From: Strigamia acuminata
Taxonomy: Eukaryota; Arthropoda; Chilopoda; Geophilomorpha; Linotaeniidae
Assembly (NCBI GenBank): GCA_949358305.1
Contig: OX442314.1
Location: 46,136,581-46,200,580, forward strand
Direction: 5' to 3'
DNA: 64,000 nt
The notes under the pieces were generated by a model that saw only the letters and a program-made list of their open reading frames with translations, was not told the DNA's origin and ran no database searches. Positions 1 to 9,471 of the stretch are shown piece after piece. Every line of letters begins with the position of its first letter. Position 1 is the stretch's first letter. The position numbers and the translations under genes were made by a program.

Positions 1-356
1 GTGAATTCCGCATTTTCTTCAAATGCCGTCATTGCTGTCTCGCTTTTTCTTCTGCCGCGTCCTCGTCCTCGTCCTCTTGAATCACCACTTTTAAATTCTC
101 GTTTGGGTTTCGAACAGTCCTTTGATAGGTGGCCAAACTCCTGGCAGTTGAAACATTTTGCTTCACTGTAGCACTCTCGTGCCATTGTTCCTTCTCAGTT
201 CTCACGTGTCTTTAGTGCGGTTTCGTTTGTTGTAGCATTTTTCTCTTCTTTTTGAGTTGAAATTTGCCCTTCTTCCATTTTTAATATGTGGCGAATTTTT
301 GACATGTCCAAATTGCCCTGCACCTCGATTGCGCGCACATTCGCGTCAAATTCTTG
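1..356 (-). pseudogene. Ty1/copia gag remnant with CCHC zinc knuckle
   Basis: Read on the minus strand from 356 down to the window edge, one frame encodes a copia-type Gag C-terminal region. It has a helical stretch containing IRHILKMEEG, then a nucleocapsid knuckle CFNCQEFGHLSKDC (plus-strand positions about 110-155), then an Arg-Gly tract (RGRGRGRGRR). The knuckle would bind element RNA during packaging. The frame is broken by TGA codons at 357-359 and 195-197, and the start of gag is missing, so this is a decayed copy whose pol would lie left of the window. It cannot belong to the same element as the RT fragment at 1428-2684, because on the minus strand that fragment comes first. Family assignment rests on the knuckle and the basic tail. 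Confidence 0.6.
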
Positions 357-556
357 TCAAATTCTCGTCGCAATTCCTTCGTCACGTAAAACTTGCACTC
401 GTATGTAGCAGAGGAGAGCGGCGCAAATTCGGCGAGAGCCGAATGTGGAAGCGTATGTGAAAATAAATGGCGTCGTGTCACCGACACGAACGAATTAACA
501 ACGTTAACGAGGCGAAAACGCCGTGCGCGCAGCAGAATGCTGCTTATGTGCGCTCT

Positions 557-627
557 AACTTGACTAGAAAGCACTTAAGGTGCTCTAAAATTATTTTAGA
601 GCACCTTAAGTGCTTTCTAGTCAAGTT
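557..627. repeat. Perfect 71-bp hairpin, 35-bp arms
   Basis: Positions 557-591 and 593-627 are exact reverse complements around a single central base at 592. No mismatch was seen. The arms begin AACTTGACTAGAAAGCACTT. The structure is a near-complete palindrome with no coding content, and could be a foldback MITE or the product of an inverted duplication. Confidence 0.9.
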
Positions 628-630
628 AAT

Positions 631-699
631 ACTTTAATATTTTTAAGAGTGCCATTATATTTTAGTAAAATATAATGGCACTCTTAAAAATATTAAAGT
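631..699. repeat. Second perfect hairpin, 69 bp, 34-bp arms
   Basis: Positions 631-664 and 666-699 are exact reverse complements around base 665. It starts 4 bp after the first hairpin but has unrelated, AT-rich arms beginning ACTTTAATATTTTTAAGAGT. Both hairpins are followed by an AAGTT motif. Confidence 0.9.
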
Positions 700-725
700 T
701 TAATCGAAAAATGATAATTCTTACA

Positions 726-899
726 TACCGTACTGCCTTGAATAAACGCCGGGGCGTTTATTTATTTCCCTGACCCGACCCCACCCCGGTCGAGTCGGTT
801 CGGGGCGGCGTTTGGTGCACTAAGCGCCGCCAAGCCCCCGGCGTTTAATCGAGTCCCGGCGCTTATTCACGCCGGGCCATTATTCAAGGCAGTACGGTA
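726..899. mobile_element. MITE with 20-bp perfect terminal inverted repeats
   Basis: Positions 726-745 (TACCGTACTGCCTTGAATAA) and 880-899 are exact reverse complements bounding a 174-bp, very GC-rich, non-coding interior with further internal symmetry (GCCGGGGCG / CGCCGGG). The outermost TA on both sides could be a TA target-site duplication, as in Tc1/mariner-type non-autonomous elements. No transposase is encoded, so mobility would need a trans-acting enzyme. Confidence 0.8.
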
Positions 900-927
900 A
901 TATGTCCTTTTCTATGCAGGAAAGAAA

Positions 928-1221
928 TGGTGTGCACACATCGGTGTGCACAGCCATCTTGAAAATAATAGCGTTACATACACGACACCTGGTGTCGTAA
1001 TAAAGCGAAACATAATATAAATTTAGGAAAAATATAAGCGACAATTAGGCACAGCTTCGTGCCACATGTTAAAGAGCATAAAAGGAGAATCAATATCGAA
1101 AATAATCGATTAACATAATGGATAAATAAATATCAGCAAATACATCGAGATAAATGAATAATATAAAGTCAAATGTGATTCTATATCACATCGAAGTATG
1201 ATCCGGTCTAATAGACCAACA
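928..1221 (-). repeat. Putative 3' LTR of the copia fragment
   Basis: On the minus strand a polypurine tract (AAAGGGGGAAT, 1222-1232) is followed directly by TGTTGGTCTATTAGACCG, the usual copia arrangement of PPT then LTR. The start at 1221 is therefore well supported and lies about 200 bp past the end of the RNase H region. The other end is a guess: the TGTGCACACC repeats near 931-952 end in CACACCA at 928. No second LTR copy is available. A similar 5' terminus is seen in the LTR at 41559. Confidence 0.5.
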
Positions 1222-1427
1222 ATTCCCCCTTTCGATGGAAATAGAATCAGGGGAATCAATACAGTTACTGGATTCCCCGTGAATAATGCAAAAATACAAA
1301 ATGATAGAGTCGGATCGTCGAGCCGGGTACTGTTATAAAGATCGCTACGTAAGCCCGAAGATTCCCACGAGAACTTTACGACCCTCACATTCGGGTAAAA
1401 CAACTAAGGAATGTCACAGTAGTGGAT

Positions 1428-2684
1428 TCATAGGTGAAAGATTCTGGATATTAGCGATCGCAAACGTTTGGAACTAAGCCACTTGGTGAAGATGTCTGCA
1501 ACGTTCTGCTCACCGGGTACTTTGCGAAGATCAAAACATCCTGCCGTATATCACTCCCTGAGCCAATGATATTTGACGCGGATATGCTTTGTTTTAGAAT
1601 TTTCCACGTCATTGGATGTGAATTGGATACTGGCCAGGGCGTCAGAATAGATAATTGGTCTTGATATACGGTTGAGGACTGGAAACTCGGTGAATATGTG
1701 ATCGAGCCAGAAGGTTTCTTTAACACACTCGACGAGGGCGACGAATTCCGCTTCCATCGTCAAGCATGCCACTGTTGATTGCTTTCGGCAAGACCAGCCG
1801 ATCGGGACATTTCCAATATAGGTCACATAGCCGCCGAAACTTAAAGACGTTGCCAAATCACTAGCCCACGACGCATCCGTATATGCCCATAGCTGACTGG
1901 ACGTGCAGCCGGAAAGTTTGATGCAATAATCTGCAGTATTTGCCACGTACTGTAGAACTTGCAGAAGAGCTCGGATGTGCGTTTTGTCATAGCATGTATT
2001 AAACTGGGATAGTGAGATGACAGAAAACAAGATGTCCAGTCGTGTCCTAGATGCCAAAAACAGAAGTGACCCTATTAGTGATCGATAGGGGAAGTCAATA
2101 AGATTGTCCGTTGGCCCCTTCACAAGCATCGTTCCGGGTGTTACGGGAACTTTCACTAGGCGATTCGTTGATGTGCCAAATTTCTTGACAAGTTTGGCAA
2201 CGTAGGCGCGTTGGGAGATAAAGGTACGCCCCATGTCGCGAATAAATTCGACGCCTAATAGCTTCGTGATGGGTCCAAAATTGACAATATCAAATTTTGA
2301 AGTGATGAGTTGGATTATGCGAGACAGAACGGTGTCGGACGCGTAGAAAAGAACTATGTCGTCGACATACACCAACATCACTGCGCAATTGCCATAGATA
2401 TATACGCAGTTGCAAGCAGGCATCTTCCTAAATCCTAGGGCTCGCAGTGTCTCGTCCAATTTTTCATACCACTGCCTCCCGGATTGGTGGAGGCCGTAAA
2501 GGGATTTGATGAGCAACCACACGTTGTTGGGATTTGTGCAAGTTGCACCCGCCGGAATTCGCATGTAGACCTTGTGCTTAAGATCCCCGTACAGGTATGC
2601 ACACATGACATCCGGATGTGCATCTTTCCATCCCTTTAAGACAACCAGGAGACAGAAGAAAAGCCGTATGAGAACAGGTGGTCA
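1428..2684 (-). pseudogene. Ty1/copia reverse transcriptase-RNase H fragment
   Basis: The frame encodes the second half of a copia RT (KSLYGLHQSGRQWYEKL, then the catalytic YVDDIVLF box), the connection, and RNase H with the YTDASWASD and MEAEFVAL motifs and the terminal TKHIRVKYHWLRE block. A TGA at about 1551-1553 interrupts the reading. The same frame then resumes with DLRKVPGEQNVADIFTK and ends at a natural stop at 1428-1430, so one nonsense mutation separates it from a complete 3' end. The 5' side stops at a TGA at 2682-2684 inside RT, with gag, protease and integrase missing. The domain boundaries match the truncated copia D at 43081-46945, which lacks exactly this part. Confidence 0.85.
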
Positions 2685-3667
2685 GAGGGAAATATGCAAA
2701 TTTTAGAACGCGAATGCATCAATTTATGGCAAAATTCTCATGAATGTCTGGATGGGGTGAGCATGACCAGGCTAAATTCAAGATAAATGATAAAAATAAA
2801 GGAAATAAAATAAAATAAAATAATAAATTTGGATTTAGGAGAAAACGAAATAACTTGGGGAAATTAAAACAATTTTCTAATAAAAATGGGAAAAATCAGG
2901 GAAAAGGTGCAAAATGCGCTTAAAATTTTAAAAATTTCTACTGTCTCAAAGTTAGGACCGTGACAAACTTAATCTCAATTCAAAAATAAATGTTCAAATT
3001 TTTAATTAATTAATGAATATTAGGTACTAATTTCAAACAGTCTTTATTGCTGGTGGTATTTGAGCTCTTTTGTTGTTTCGTGTTTTACACCGGATGCTGA
3101 CGATTTGCTTTGGCCAAATTTCTTTCTTCTTGGACATCTTCAAACTCTTTGTAGGGCCCTTTACCAGAAAGAGCTACGACATATTGTTCAAAATGTCCGG
3201 GAACATATGTATCACGTTCCGAGCGCCGCAGCGGGAATGGGAACGGGTCTTACCCATTCCCATACTGCCAAAACAATAGCCATAAAGGCGCCGTAACAAT
3301 ACGTCAAAATTCTCCTCATAAGCCTCAACTAAAATAAATAAAAAAAAATGAAACGAAAATGATAAAAGCTTACAATTGACAAATGCACAATTCCGAGAAT
3401 AAAACACGAAAAGCCGACTAACAGTAGGATTATGATAACGTAGAACGACCACATTATCCGTGTTATCCGTGTTTCTGACTAAAACTGAATTCAAGACCAT
3501 TTTTTTTTTTTTTAATTGTGGGAGTTTTTTTTTTTGGTCATCTGACCAAATTAGAATATTCTAATTTGCACAGATGACCAAATAAATCCAATCGTTTTTC
3601 TTCTCCGTTTTATTTTTATTTTCTAGTCTCGTTTGTTATTTATTTTTAAAAAAAAATCCATGTTCTT
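2685..3667. other. AT-rich intergenic stretch, no supported gene
   Basis: AT-rich sequence with A/T homopolymers. A weak two-exon reading exists on the minus strand (3500-3374, a 45-nt GTAAGC...TTTTAG gap, then 3328-3174), but the opposite strand is also open, no family is recognisable, and 45 nt is divisible by three. I do not call a gene. Confidence 0.5.
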
Positions 3668-3772
3668 TGCTGCGATCCGGGTTTTTATCAAACAAATTTC
3701 TAATAAATTCGCTTGATTACCGCAGTTGAATGCCACAAAGGACTTATATCGGCGGCCTAAATTATCTCGGAA
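3668..3772 (+). repeat. Fragment of the LTR family seen at 38789
   Basis: About 105 bp starting TGCTGCGATCCGGG and ending CTAAATTATCT align by eye with 38789-38892 at roughly four bases in five. It appears to be the outer end of a C-type LTR, cut off where the foldback element begins. Confidence 0.6.
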
Positions 3773-3780
3773 AACACCAG

Positions 3781-4406
3781 AATAGCGACGCTTAAATGAG
3801 CGACGTCGCTCTTTTGAAGCGCAATTTCGCTTCATTTAAGCGTCGCTGAAAATAGCGACGCCTCATAAGAGCGACGCCGTCGAAGTGCGTCGCACGAAAG
3901 AGCGACCCCGTCGAAGTGCGTCGCACGAAAGAGCGTCGCACGTATAAGCGACGTTACAAACAAAATTTCTTGACGCATCATCAAAACGTGTTGCCAGCAT
4001 ACAGCGCAGGATAAAAATCAACTTTACCTCGATTTTTCTCTTTTCTTTTTTAATACTTCACTTGTCATACGAGTTTTGTCATGTCGCATGGGGCGATTGA
4101 ATATAGTGGGCCAAATCTAGGTTAAACTTTTGACTTGGAATTGTGCAATCGTGTGCCGAGTTTCAAATACTATTCTAATTTCAGGAATGATAATAAGAAG
4201 TAGACGTCTTTTATGTTTTGTTTGGCGATTAGCAATCTTTCCGGCGTCGCTCTTTCCTGTGTCGCTTTTTTCAGTGAGCGCTCTTTTCAGCGTCGCTCTT
4301 TTCAGCGAGCGCTCTTTCCAGTGTCGCTCTTTCAAGCGACGCTTTTTACAAACGACGCTATTCTAAGGTCGCTCTTTTCAGCGTCGCTCTTATTAGCGTC
4401 GCTATT
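3781..4406. mobile_element. Foldback-type inverted-repeat element
   Basis: The left part (3781-3955) contains many copies of AGCGACGC/GAGCGACG-type words, and the right part (about 4236-4406) contains the reverse complements (GCGTCGCTCTT). The ends AATAGCGACGCT (3781) and AGCGTCGCTATT (ending 4406) are exact inverted repeats. The roughly 280-bp centre is unrelated AT-rich sequence. Degenerate, reiterated inverted arms are typical of foldback elements. No target-site duplication is obvious and no protein is encoded. Confidence 0.6.
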
Positions 4407-4604
4407 AAAGGCCTTCTTCGTTTTTTTAGGCTTTATTGGTATTTTTTGGGTTGTGTGTTTTTATTGGGGGGTTTATTTAGGCTTTAAGTGTTTTCTTAAG
4501 TTTTTAGTAAGGTTTTTAAGTGTTTTTTTTCTGGACCTTGATAAAATTTTTTAATAGTATCCGGACCCCACTTAAAATTACTTGCCGACCCCTGCCTTAA
4601 AGAG

Positions 4605-5608
4605 TGTAGTGACCCTAGTGGTCACTGATGAAGTATCGGGAATGAGCCCGAAATAAAATATTAAATTGGAGATTGTTTTATTTTATTTTATATTTTTTTA
4701 TGATTTCCTGTCTAGATAAAGGGAGTTAGGCAGGGTGGGAGGAATTGTGGGTGGTCGCCAGGGAAACCAGCCCGCAACCTCCCGGAGCAGGAAACACTTC
4801 CTGTGAGGAGCAGAAAAACTCCTCAGTTTGAAACTTACTTTGAGAGCAACCAGTCACCAAAATCTTCCTGAGAAAACACCATTCTACAAGCTGATTTAGT
4901 GAAAGATTGTCAGAGTATTTGGACTCAGTCTTGCAAATTGCCAGAGCAATTTGTGAGATATTTCTTGCTGTTACCTCAGTTAGTGACAGTGGGATTCCCA
5001 TCTTGCCAAACAAGTATTGTTTGGAGGGATTTCTAATCTTGGCCAGCAACCATTGTTGGACTGAGATTTCCTCACTCGCGACGAAGCGAAGTGAGCGCGA
5101 CTGTGTGAGATTGTTGTGCGGAATCAGCCGCAACGACGCCGCGACGACGACGTTGCGACCTGGAGAGGACGAAGAGAGCGGGATTGAGCCCGAGCGAGTC
5201 AGGAGAACGTAGTTGTGACGGAATTGAGTCCGTATTGAAGAAACGCCGAAGCCGAGCCGAGCGTCGAGTGAAGCGAATCCAAGCGTTCGGCGTTCCCGAG
5301 AAGTGGAGCCGTCGAATCGACTGGATTCTTTATCATTTTCCTTTGCTTTTGATTATTTTTCTGTTAGTAAATTATTTCTTCAGTCATTTAATCCATCATT
5401 TTATCACAAAATAATATCTTGTATTTGATTTCGTGTTTATTCTAAGTTTGAATAAATCGCCTTTTATTGAGAAATAATTGAGTCATTATTTCTCTTATTA
5501 TTCAGTTAAAATTGAGTTATTTGTGAAGTATTTGTATAAGTCCTGGCACGGCATCAATGAGTTTAGTTTTATTGTTAATATTCTTTACAGTAATTTGAGC
5601 TCATTACA
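4605..5608 (+). repeat. Element A 5' LTR
   Basis: 1,004 bp, starting TGTAGTGACCCTAG and ending GAGCTCATTACA, repeated at 32031-33034. The first 20 bases contain the palindrome AGTGACC-ctagt-GGTCACT. An AATAAA at about 4652 lies near the left end. Short ORFs inside occur identically in both LTRs and are not genes. Confidence 0.95.
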
Positions 5609-5610
5609 CT

Positions 5611-5628
5611 TGGGGGCCCGTTATTTGA
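5611..5628 (+). other. Element A primer-binding site
   Basis: Two bases after the LTR comes TGGGGGCCCGTTATTTGA. The first seven bases match the well-known tRNA-Pro primer site (TGGGGGC...), and B has TGGGGGCCTGTCCGGGAT at the same offset. Beyond about 10 bases A departs from the tRNA-Pro complement, so the exact primer is less certain than in B. Confidence 0.65.
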
Positions 5629-5733
5629 ACCTTAACAACTTATCTTCAGTTGAGGGACCAATTTTGTGTGACAAAAAAGTTATTTTGTGATAGAATATTC
5701 TGTTTCTTTCTTCTTTCCTGTGACTAAAACAAG

Positions 5734-8700
5734 ATGTCTCAGCCACAAGATTCGAAAAGAGGGCGAGGAAACGGCCGCGGACCTCGCACACGAGGCGGAA
5801 GGACCGCAGGAGCAGCCAATGTGCATCCTTCATCGTCATCCGAGTCGGACCATGCAGACGACACCCAGGCCATGACGAGCAAGGAATTTCGTCTGGAAGT
5901 ATCGCCTGAACGACAGGGAGAATTTTGGCTAAAACAAACGAGAGAGGAGTCCCAAGATTTGCTTGGAAAATCAAGTATCTCCGGAGCCTCGTCGCAACAT
6001 GGCGACACGCCAGCCACGGTGGATTCGACTCCAACAAGCAAAATAGATCTCTCTAATATGACACTAGAACAAGTCATCGCCGTAGCAAGGAAGCGTGGTC
6101 GACTAGTGCGAGCCTACAAGCAACAAGCGTCAGGACGTGCCCGCGATGAGGCGGAAAGTTCAGGAGAAAACTCCCCAACCCGCCATAAACTAGCAAGAGC
6201 TCGCCAACGCATCGCAGATGTCATGAAAGAGATGGAAGACAGTCTACAGGAGCGCCACCAGCAGTATGAGGAAGGTGTGCAGCTTTCTGATGAAGATGTG
6301 GCACAAATAACGGCAGCAATGGCCGATCGAGCAAGGCGACTGCAACTGGCACATTCCAAAGAATTCCAGATGTTGAAACGGCTCAAGTTAGAGGAGCGCC
6401 ACGCCAAACAAGCAAAATTCGAGGCAGAATTGGCCAAGAAAACGACAGATGAAGACATTCGCGCCAAGAAGGATCAATTAGACGCAGAAATTCGCGCTAC
6501 CAAAGACCGACTTGAAGCAGAAATGCGCACCATGAGGAACAAACTGGCAGCAGAAAGACTCCGTCAAGAAACAGAACAGAAGGAGTTGCGTGCGCAACGG
6601 AAAGCACAAGCGGTAGCAGAGCGTGAAGCCATTTTGGAGGAAAATCGAAAGATAGAGGCGGAAAAAGTCTGTTTGGAAACTGAAAAACAAGAATTGTTGG
6701 CAAAGCAAAAGGGTATGGAGTCGGCGGAAAGCAGGGAAATCCATTACCTTCGTCAAGCTGCTCTTGAAGCACAAGAAGCAGCGGAAAGAGTCCGTCAAGA
6801 AAACGAAGAGCTTAAATACCTTGCACAATGTCGGTATCAAGTGCCAAGCAATATTCCGCCTCATCGGCCAGAAGTAGTGAATTTGTCACCAGAATCGTCC
6901 AGGAACTCTTTGAAAAGGAAAGGTGAAATGGATGAAAAAAGAGACTCCAAACGTGCTTCAATTTCACCAGCCAAAAATCCAAACGTATTAGACGTAATTG
7001 ATCAAAGAAATCGTCAGCACCTAACAAATCAATCAGCTGCAACAGACAAAAAACAAGGTAAAGTAACAGGATTAGATCCAGCAGACCCGCAGATTTGGGA
7101 TAAGCCCAAAAAGATGGAAACTGAAAATGTCAGAATATCTTCTACAAAAAATGAAGGAAAATCATTTGACGTTTACACAGAAAAACCAATAGATGAGGAC
7201 GATCCTCGTTACCATCGTAAATATACGTTGGAAGAAGCCGTTGAACACTTGTCAGCAGCTAAGGAAAGAGATAGGCAACGCGAAATAAGTCGCGAACATG
7301 AAAAGCAAAAATTCCAACACGATCAAGAAGTTCCAGAACAAGATAAAAGTAGCAATCAAAATGCTGCGACTGGACATGATGAAGCAACTGGACAAGCCAG
7401 TTATACGAAAGTTAGAGATTACAATGATTATCTACAAGGCAAATATTCACAGCAACTGGAAAATGTGGATCCACGAAACGAATCGTGTAATCAACGAGGA
7501 ATTCGCCCACATACGGAAGTACAATTTTCCAACGAGACACGATCACAATATGAGGTAGAACCGCGAAATGTGTCCCGTTATCAACAAGAAACACACCAAC
7601 AAGGTGCTGCTCGTTACAACGACGAAACACGTCAGCAAGGTAACTACGGAGCGACCAGACAGAACTGTTGCAATCGAAATGAGTCGATGGAAAGAAATAA
7701 TTCACGTCAGCAATCGGACCATCAGCAAGACTCACGACAAGATGGAGGATCGTACTGGTACAACGCCTACACAAGCAACGATTCACATAGGCGACGTGAT
7801 AATTCACGTGGACGATACGATAATTCAAATAGGCGACGTGATGATTCACGAGGACGATACGACGACTCGAATAGACGTCGTGACGATTCATATAGAGACC
7901 AGAGAAGGTCACGATCGAGTCCGCCACCAACACAGCAAAACGAGTACGAAAATGATCAAAAATACTCCAATTCGGATCATTTCCGACAGCAGGACTCTGA
8001 CTTTTCCAGATCACGAGAGGAAAGGAGAGGTGGAGGAAATTTTCAACAAGACGACAGAGATCCACCGCCAACTAACCCACGCACATTACCAAGAAGTACG
8101 GAGGAATTGGAGGAGATTATCTCAAGACAGATCGATTCACGATTGTCTCAAATCCCCTCGAAATCTCAAGAAATGGACGAGATGTTGAGAAAAATAATTC
8201 GAAAATACTGTTCGAGCAATTGGACTCACCATTATACAGCATCTCACCAAATCAAATGGGACCGAATTACTCCCGATATGTTTGATGGAGGTTGGCAGGC
8301 GGGTACCCAATTTCTGGATGAAGTTATGCATCTAGTCATAAATCACGAGATGGACCCGGACGTAACTTTGAAAAAATTGATTCCGAAAATGTTGGTTGGA
8401 AGTGCAACAAATTGGTTGCGGAAAAGTAACTTCACACACTGGGACGAATTTGTAAAAGCTTTTATGAAGGAATATGGAGAGTCCAACGCCATGATGATAA
8501 AATATTGGGATAATCACAAACAGACGTTGGGAGAAGACATTCGCACGTATTTAAGACGTACAGAAGATTTGTTTACCCAACTCCCTTATCACATCAGCGA
8601 TTTTGACAAAGATAGAAAATTCAGGAATGGCCTGACACCTTTTTCCGAGCAAGTGTTGCGAATGGTAGATGCACCGATGGCCAGTTCCTTCGAAAAATTA

Positions 8701-9453
8701 TCACAATTCATCCGAAACCACCAGATGTACATTGACGACCGGTACGCTTCAGACATTCCGATAGAAGAGCAGAGAGCACGAGATGAAAGACAGCGACACC
8801 AGTCAGACTACACTCGAGCTGGTGCAAAAATGATGCGCCCGCGTTCTCAATTCTCGCTGTTACGAGAGGAAACCTCCACCAAAAAACAAGAGAGTGGACA
8901 TCCTCCTTATCCACAGCCACGAATACCAATGCGACCAAATGTCAAATGGGCACAATACCCAGGTGAATCCAGCGAGTCAATCGGAGATACCCAGATAATG
9001 CTGGCAGAATACACTGAGGAAGAAGTCGACAAATTAATGGATGCGGCAAGTGTGTTATTCACAAAAAATAACCCAGCAATAACAAAATATAAGCCTCCAA
9101 TGCAGGCGGGGCAACCACAGCAGACGAGCTTGCAACCGCAGATGAAAGGAAATACGTCCTTCCTTCCAAAACCATTTTCAGTCGATTTTAATTTGAAAAA
9201 AGAAAATAATAAATCGCAAATTGGAGAAAAAACTGAACAGACTTCAACTCCAAGTAACCCTGATGATGGCAATAAGGCCAACCAAATAAAGTTGACTCCA
9301 GAAAATGCACCGTGCCATAATTGCGGACAAATTGGACACTGGGCGCGGCAATGCCCACATCCCAAAAGATTAATGTCTGCAGAAGAAATGGAACAACTTG
9401 TAAACTCCTTATCCGAAAGCATCACAAAAAACTTGAACGCGCGGGCTCAATAA
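5734..9453 (+). CDS. gag: Element A Gag polyprotein (1,239 aa)
   Basis: Structural protein that would assemble particles and package element RNA. The ATG at 5734 is the first good start after the primer site. Order: a basic Gly/Arg-rich N-terminus; a long charged coiled coil (about residues 195-360); a disordered Gln/Asn/Arg region with RRRDDSRGRYDD-type repeats (about 680-770); a capsid-like retrotransposon Gag core (about 829-1010, including FDGGWQAGTQFLDEV and WDEFVKAFMKEYGE); then one knuckle CHNCGQIGHWARQC (1194-1207). At over 1,200 aa it is much longer than usual Ty3/Gypsy Gags, mainly through the coiled coil and linkers. The stop at 9451-9453 sits in the loop of the frameshift stem, and pol overlaps in the -1 frame. 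B's Gag has the same plan but little direct sequence identity outside the core. Confidence 0.9.
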   Translation: MSQPQDSKRGRGNGRGPRTRGGRTAGAANVHPSSSSESDHADDTQAMTSKEFRLEVSPERQGEFWLKQTREESQDLLGKSSISGASSQHGDTPATVDSTPTSKIDLSNMTLEQVIAVARKRGRLVRAYKQQASGRARDEAESSGENSPTRHKLARARQRIADVMKEMEDSLQERHQQYEEGVQLSDEDVAQITAAMADRARRLQLAHSKEFQMLKRLKLEERHAKQAKFEAELAKKTTDEDIRAKKDQLDAEIRATKDRLEAEMRTMRNKLAAERLRQETEQKELRAQRKAQAVAEREAILEENRKIEAEKVCLETEKQELLAKQKGMESAESREIHYLRQAALEAQEAAERVRQENEELKYLAQCRYQVPSNIPPHRPEVVNLSPESSRNSLKRKGEMDEKRDSKRASISPAKNPNVLDVIDQRNRQHLTNQSAATDKKQGKVTGLDPADPQIWDKPKKMETENVRISSTKNEGKSFDVYTEKPIDEDDPRYHRKYTLEEAVEHLSAAKERDRQREISREHEKQKFQHDQEVPEQDKSSNQNAATGHDEATGQASYTKVRDYNDYLQGKYSQQLENVDPRNESCNQRGIRPHTEVQFSNETRSQYEVEPRNVSRYQQETHQQGAARYNDETRQQGNYGATRQNCCNRNESMERNNSRQQSDHQQDSRQDGGSYWYNAYTSNDSHRRRDNSRGRYDNSNRRRDDSRGRYDDSNRRRDDSYRDQRRSRSSPPPTQQNEYENDQKYSNSDHFRQQDSDFSRSREERRGGGNFQQDDRDPPPTNPRTLPRSTEELEEIISRQIDSRLSQIPSKSQEMDEMLRKIIRKYCSSNWTHHYTASHQIKWDRITPDMFDGGWQAGTQFLDEVMHLVINHEMDPDVTLKKLIPKMLVGSATNWLRKSNFTHWDEFVKAFMKEYGESNAMMIKYWDNHKQTLGEDIRTYLRRTEDLFTQLPYHISDFDKDRKFRNGLTPFSEQVLRMVDAPMASSFEKLSQFIRNHQMYIDDRYASDIPIEEQRARDERQRHQSDYTRAGAKMMRPRSQFSLLREETSTKKQESGHPPYPQPRIPMRPNVKWAQYPGESSESIGDTQIMLAEYTEEEVDKLMDAASVLFTKNNPAITKYKPPMQAGQPQQTSLQPQMKGNTSFLPKPFSVDFNLKKENNKSQIGEKTEQTSTPSNPDDGNKANQIKLTPENAPCHNCGQIGHWARQCPHPKRLMSAEEMEQLVNSLSESITKNLNARAQ

Positions 9454-9471
9454 AAGCAGTAGAGCTCGCGC
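9426..9471 (+). promoter_or_regulatory. -1 ribosomal frameshift signal, element A gag-pol
   Basis: The gag-frame heptamer A AAA AAC (9426-9432) is a classic slippery site. After a 6-nt spacer, 9439-9448 (GCGCGGGCTC) pairs with 9462-9471 (GAGCTCGCGC): 10 bp with one G-U. The 13-nt loop contains the gag TAA. Slipping back one base puts ribosomes exactly into the open pol frame. Loop bases 9455-9459 (AGCAG) could pair with CTGCT at 9492-9496 to form a pseudoknot (inference). B has an equivalent signal at 20400-20463. Confidence 0.85.

Noticed and set aside
407-425. TGTAGCAGAGGAGAGCGG as a primer-binding site
   Set aside because: It lacks the TGG start, lies on the strand opposite to the nearby gag remnant, and is not next to an LTR.
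3174-3500. Minus-strand ORF with a possible 45-nt intron
   Set aside because: The opposite strand is also open, the gap is divisible by three, and no family is recognised.
4726-5133. ORFs of 76-135 aa inside the A LTR, repeated at 32152-32559
   Set aside because: They duplicate exactly because the LTRs duplicate; overlapping frames on both strands are open and there is no domain.
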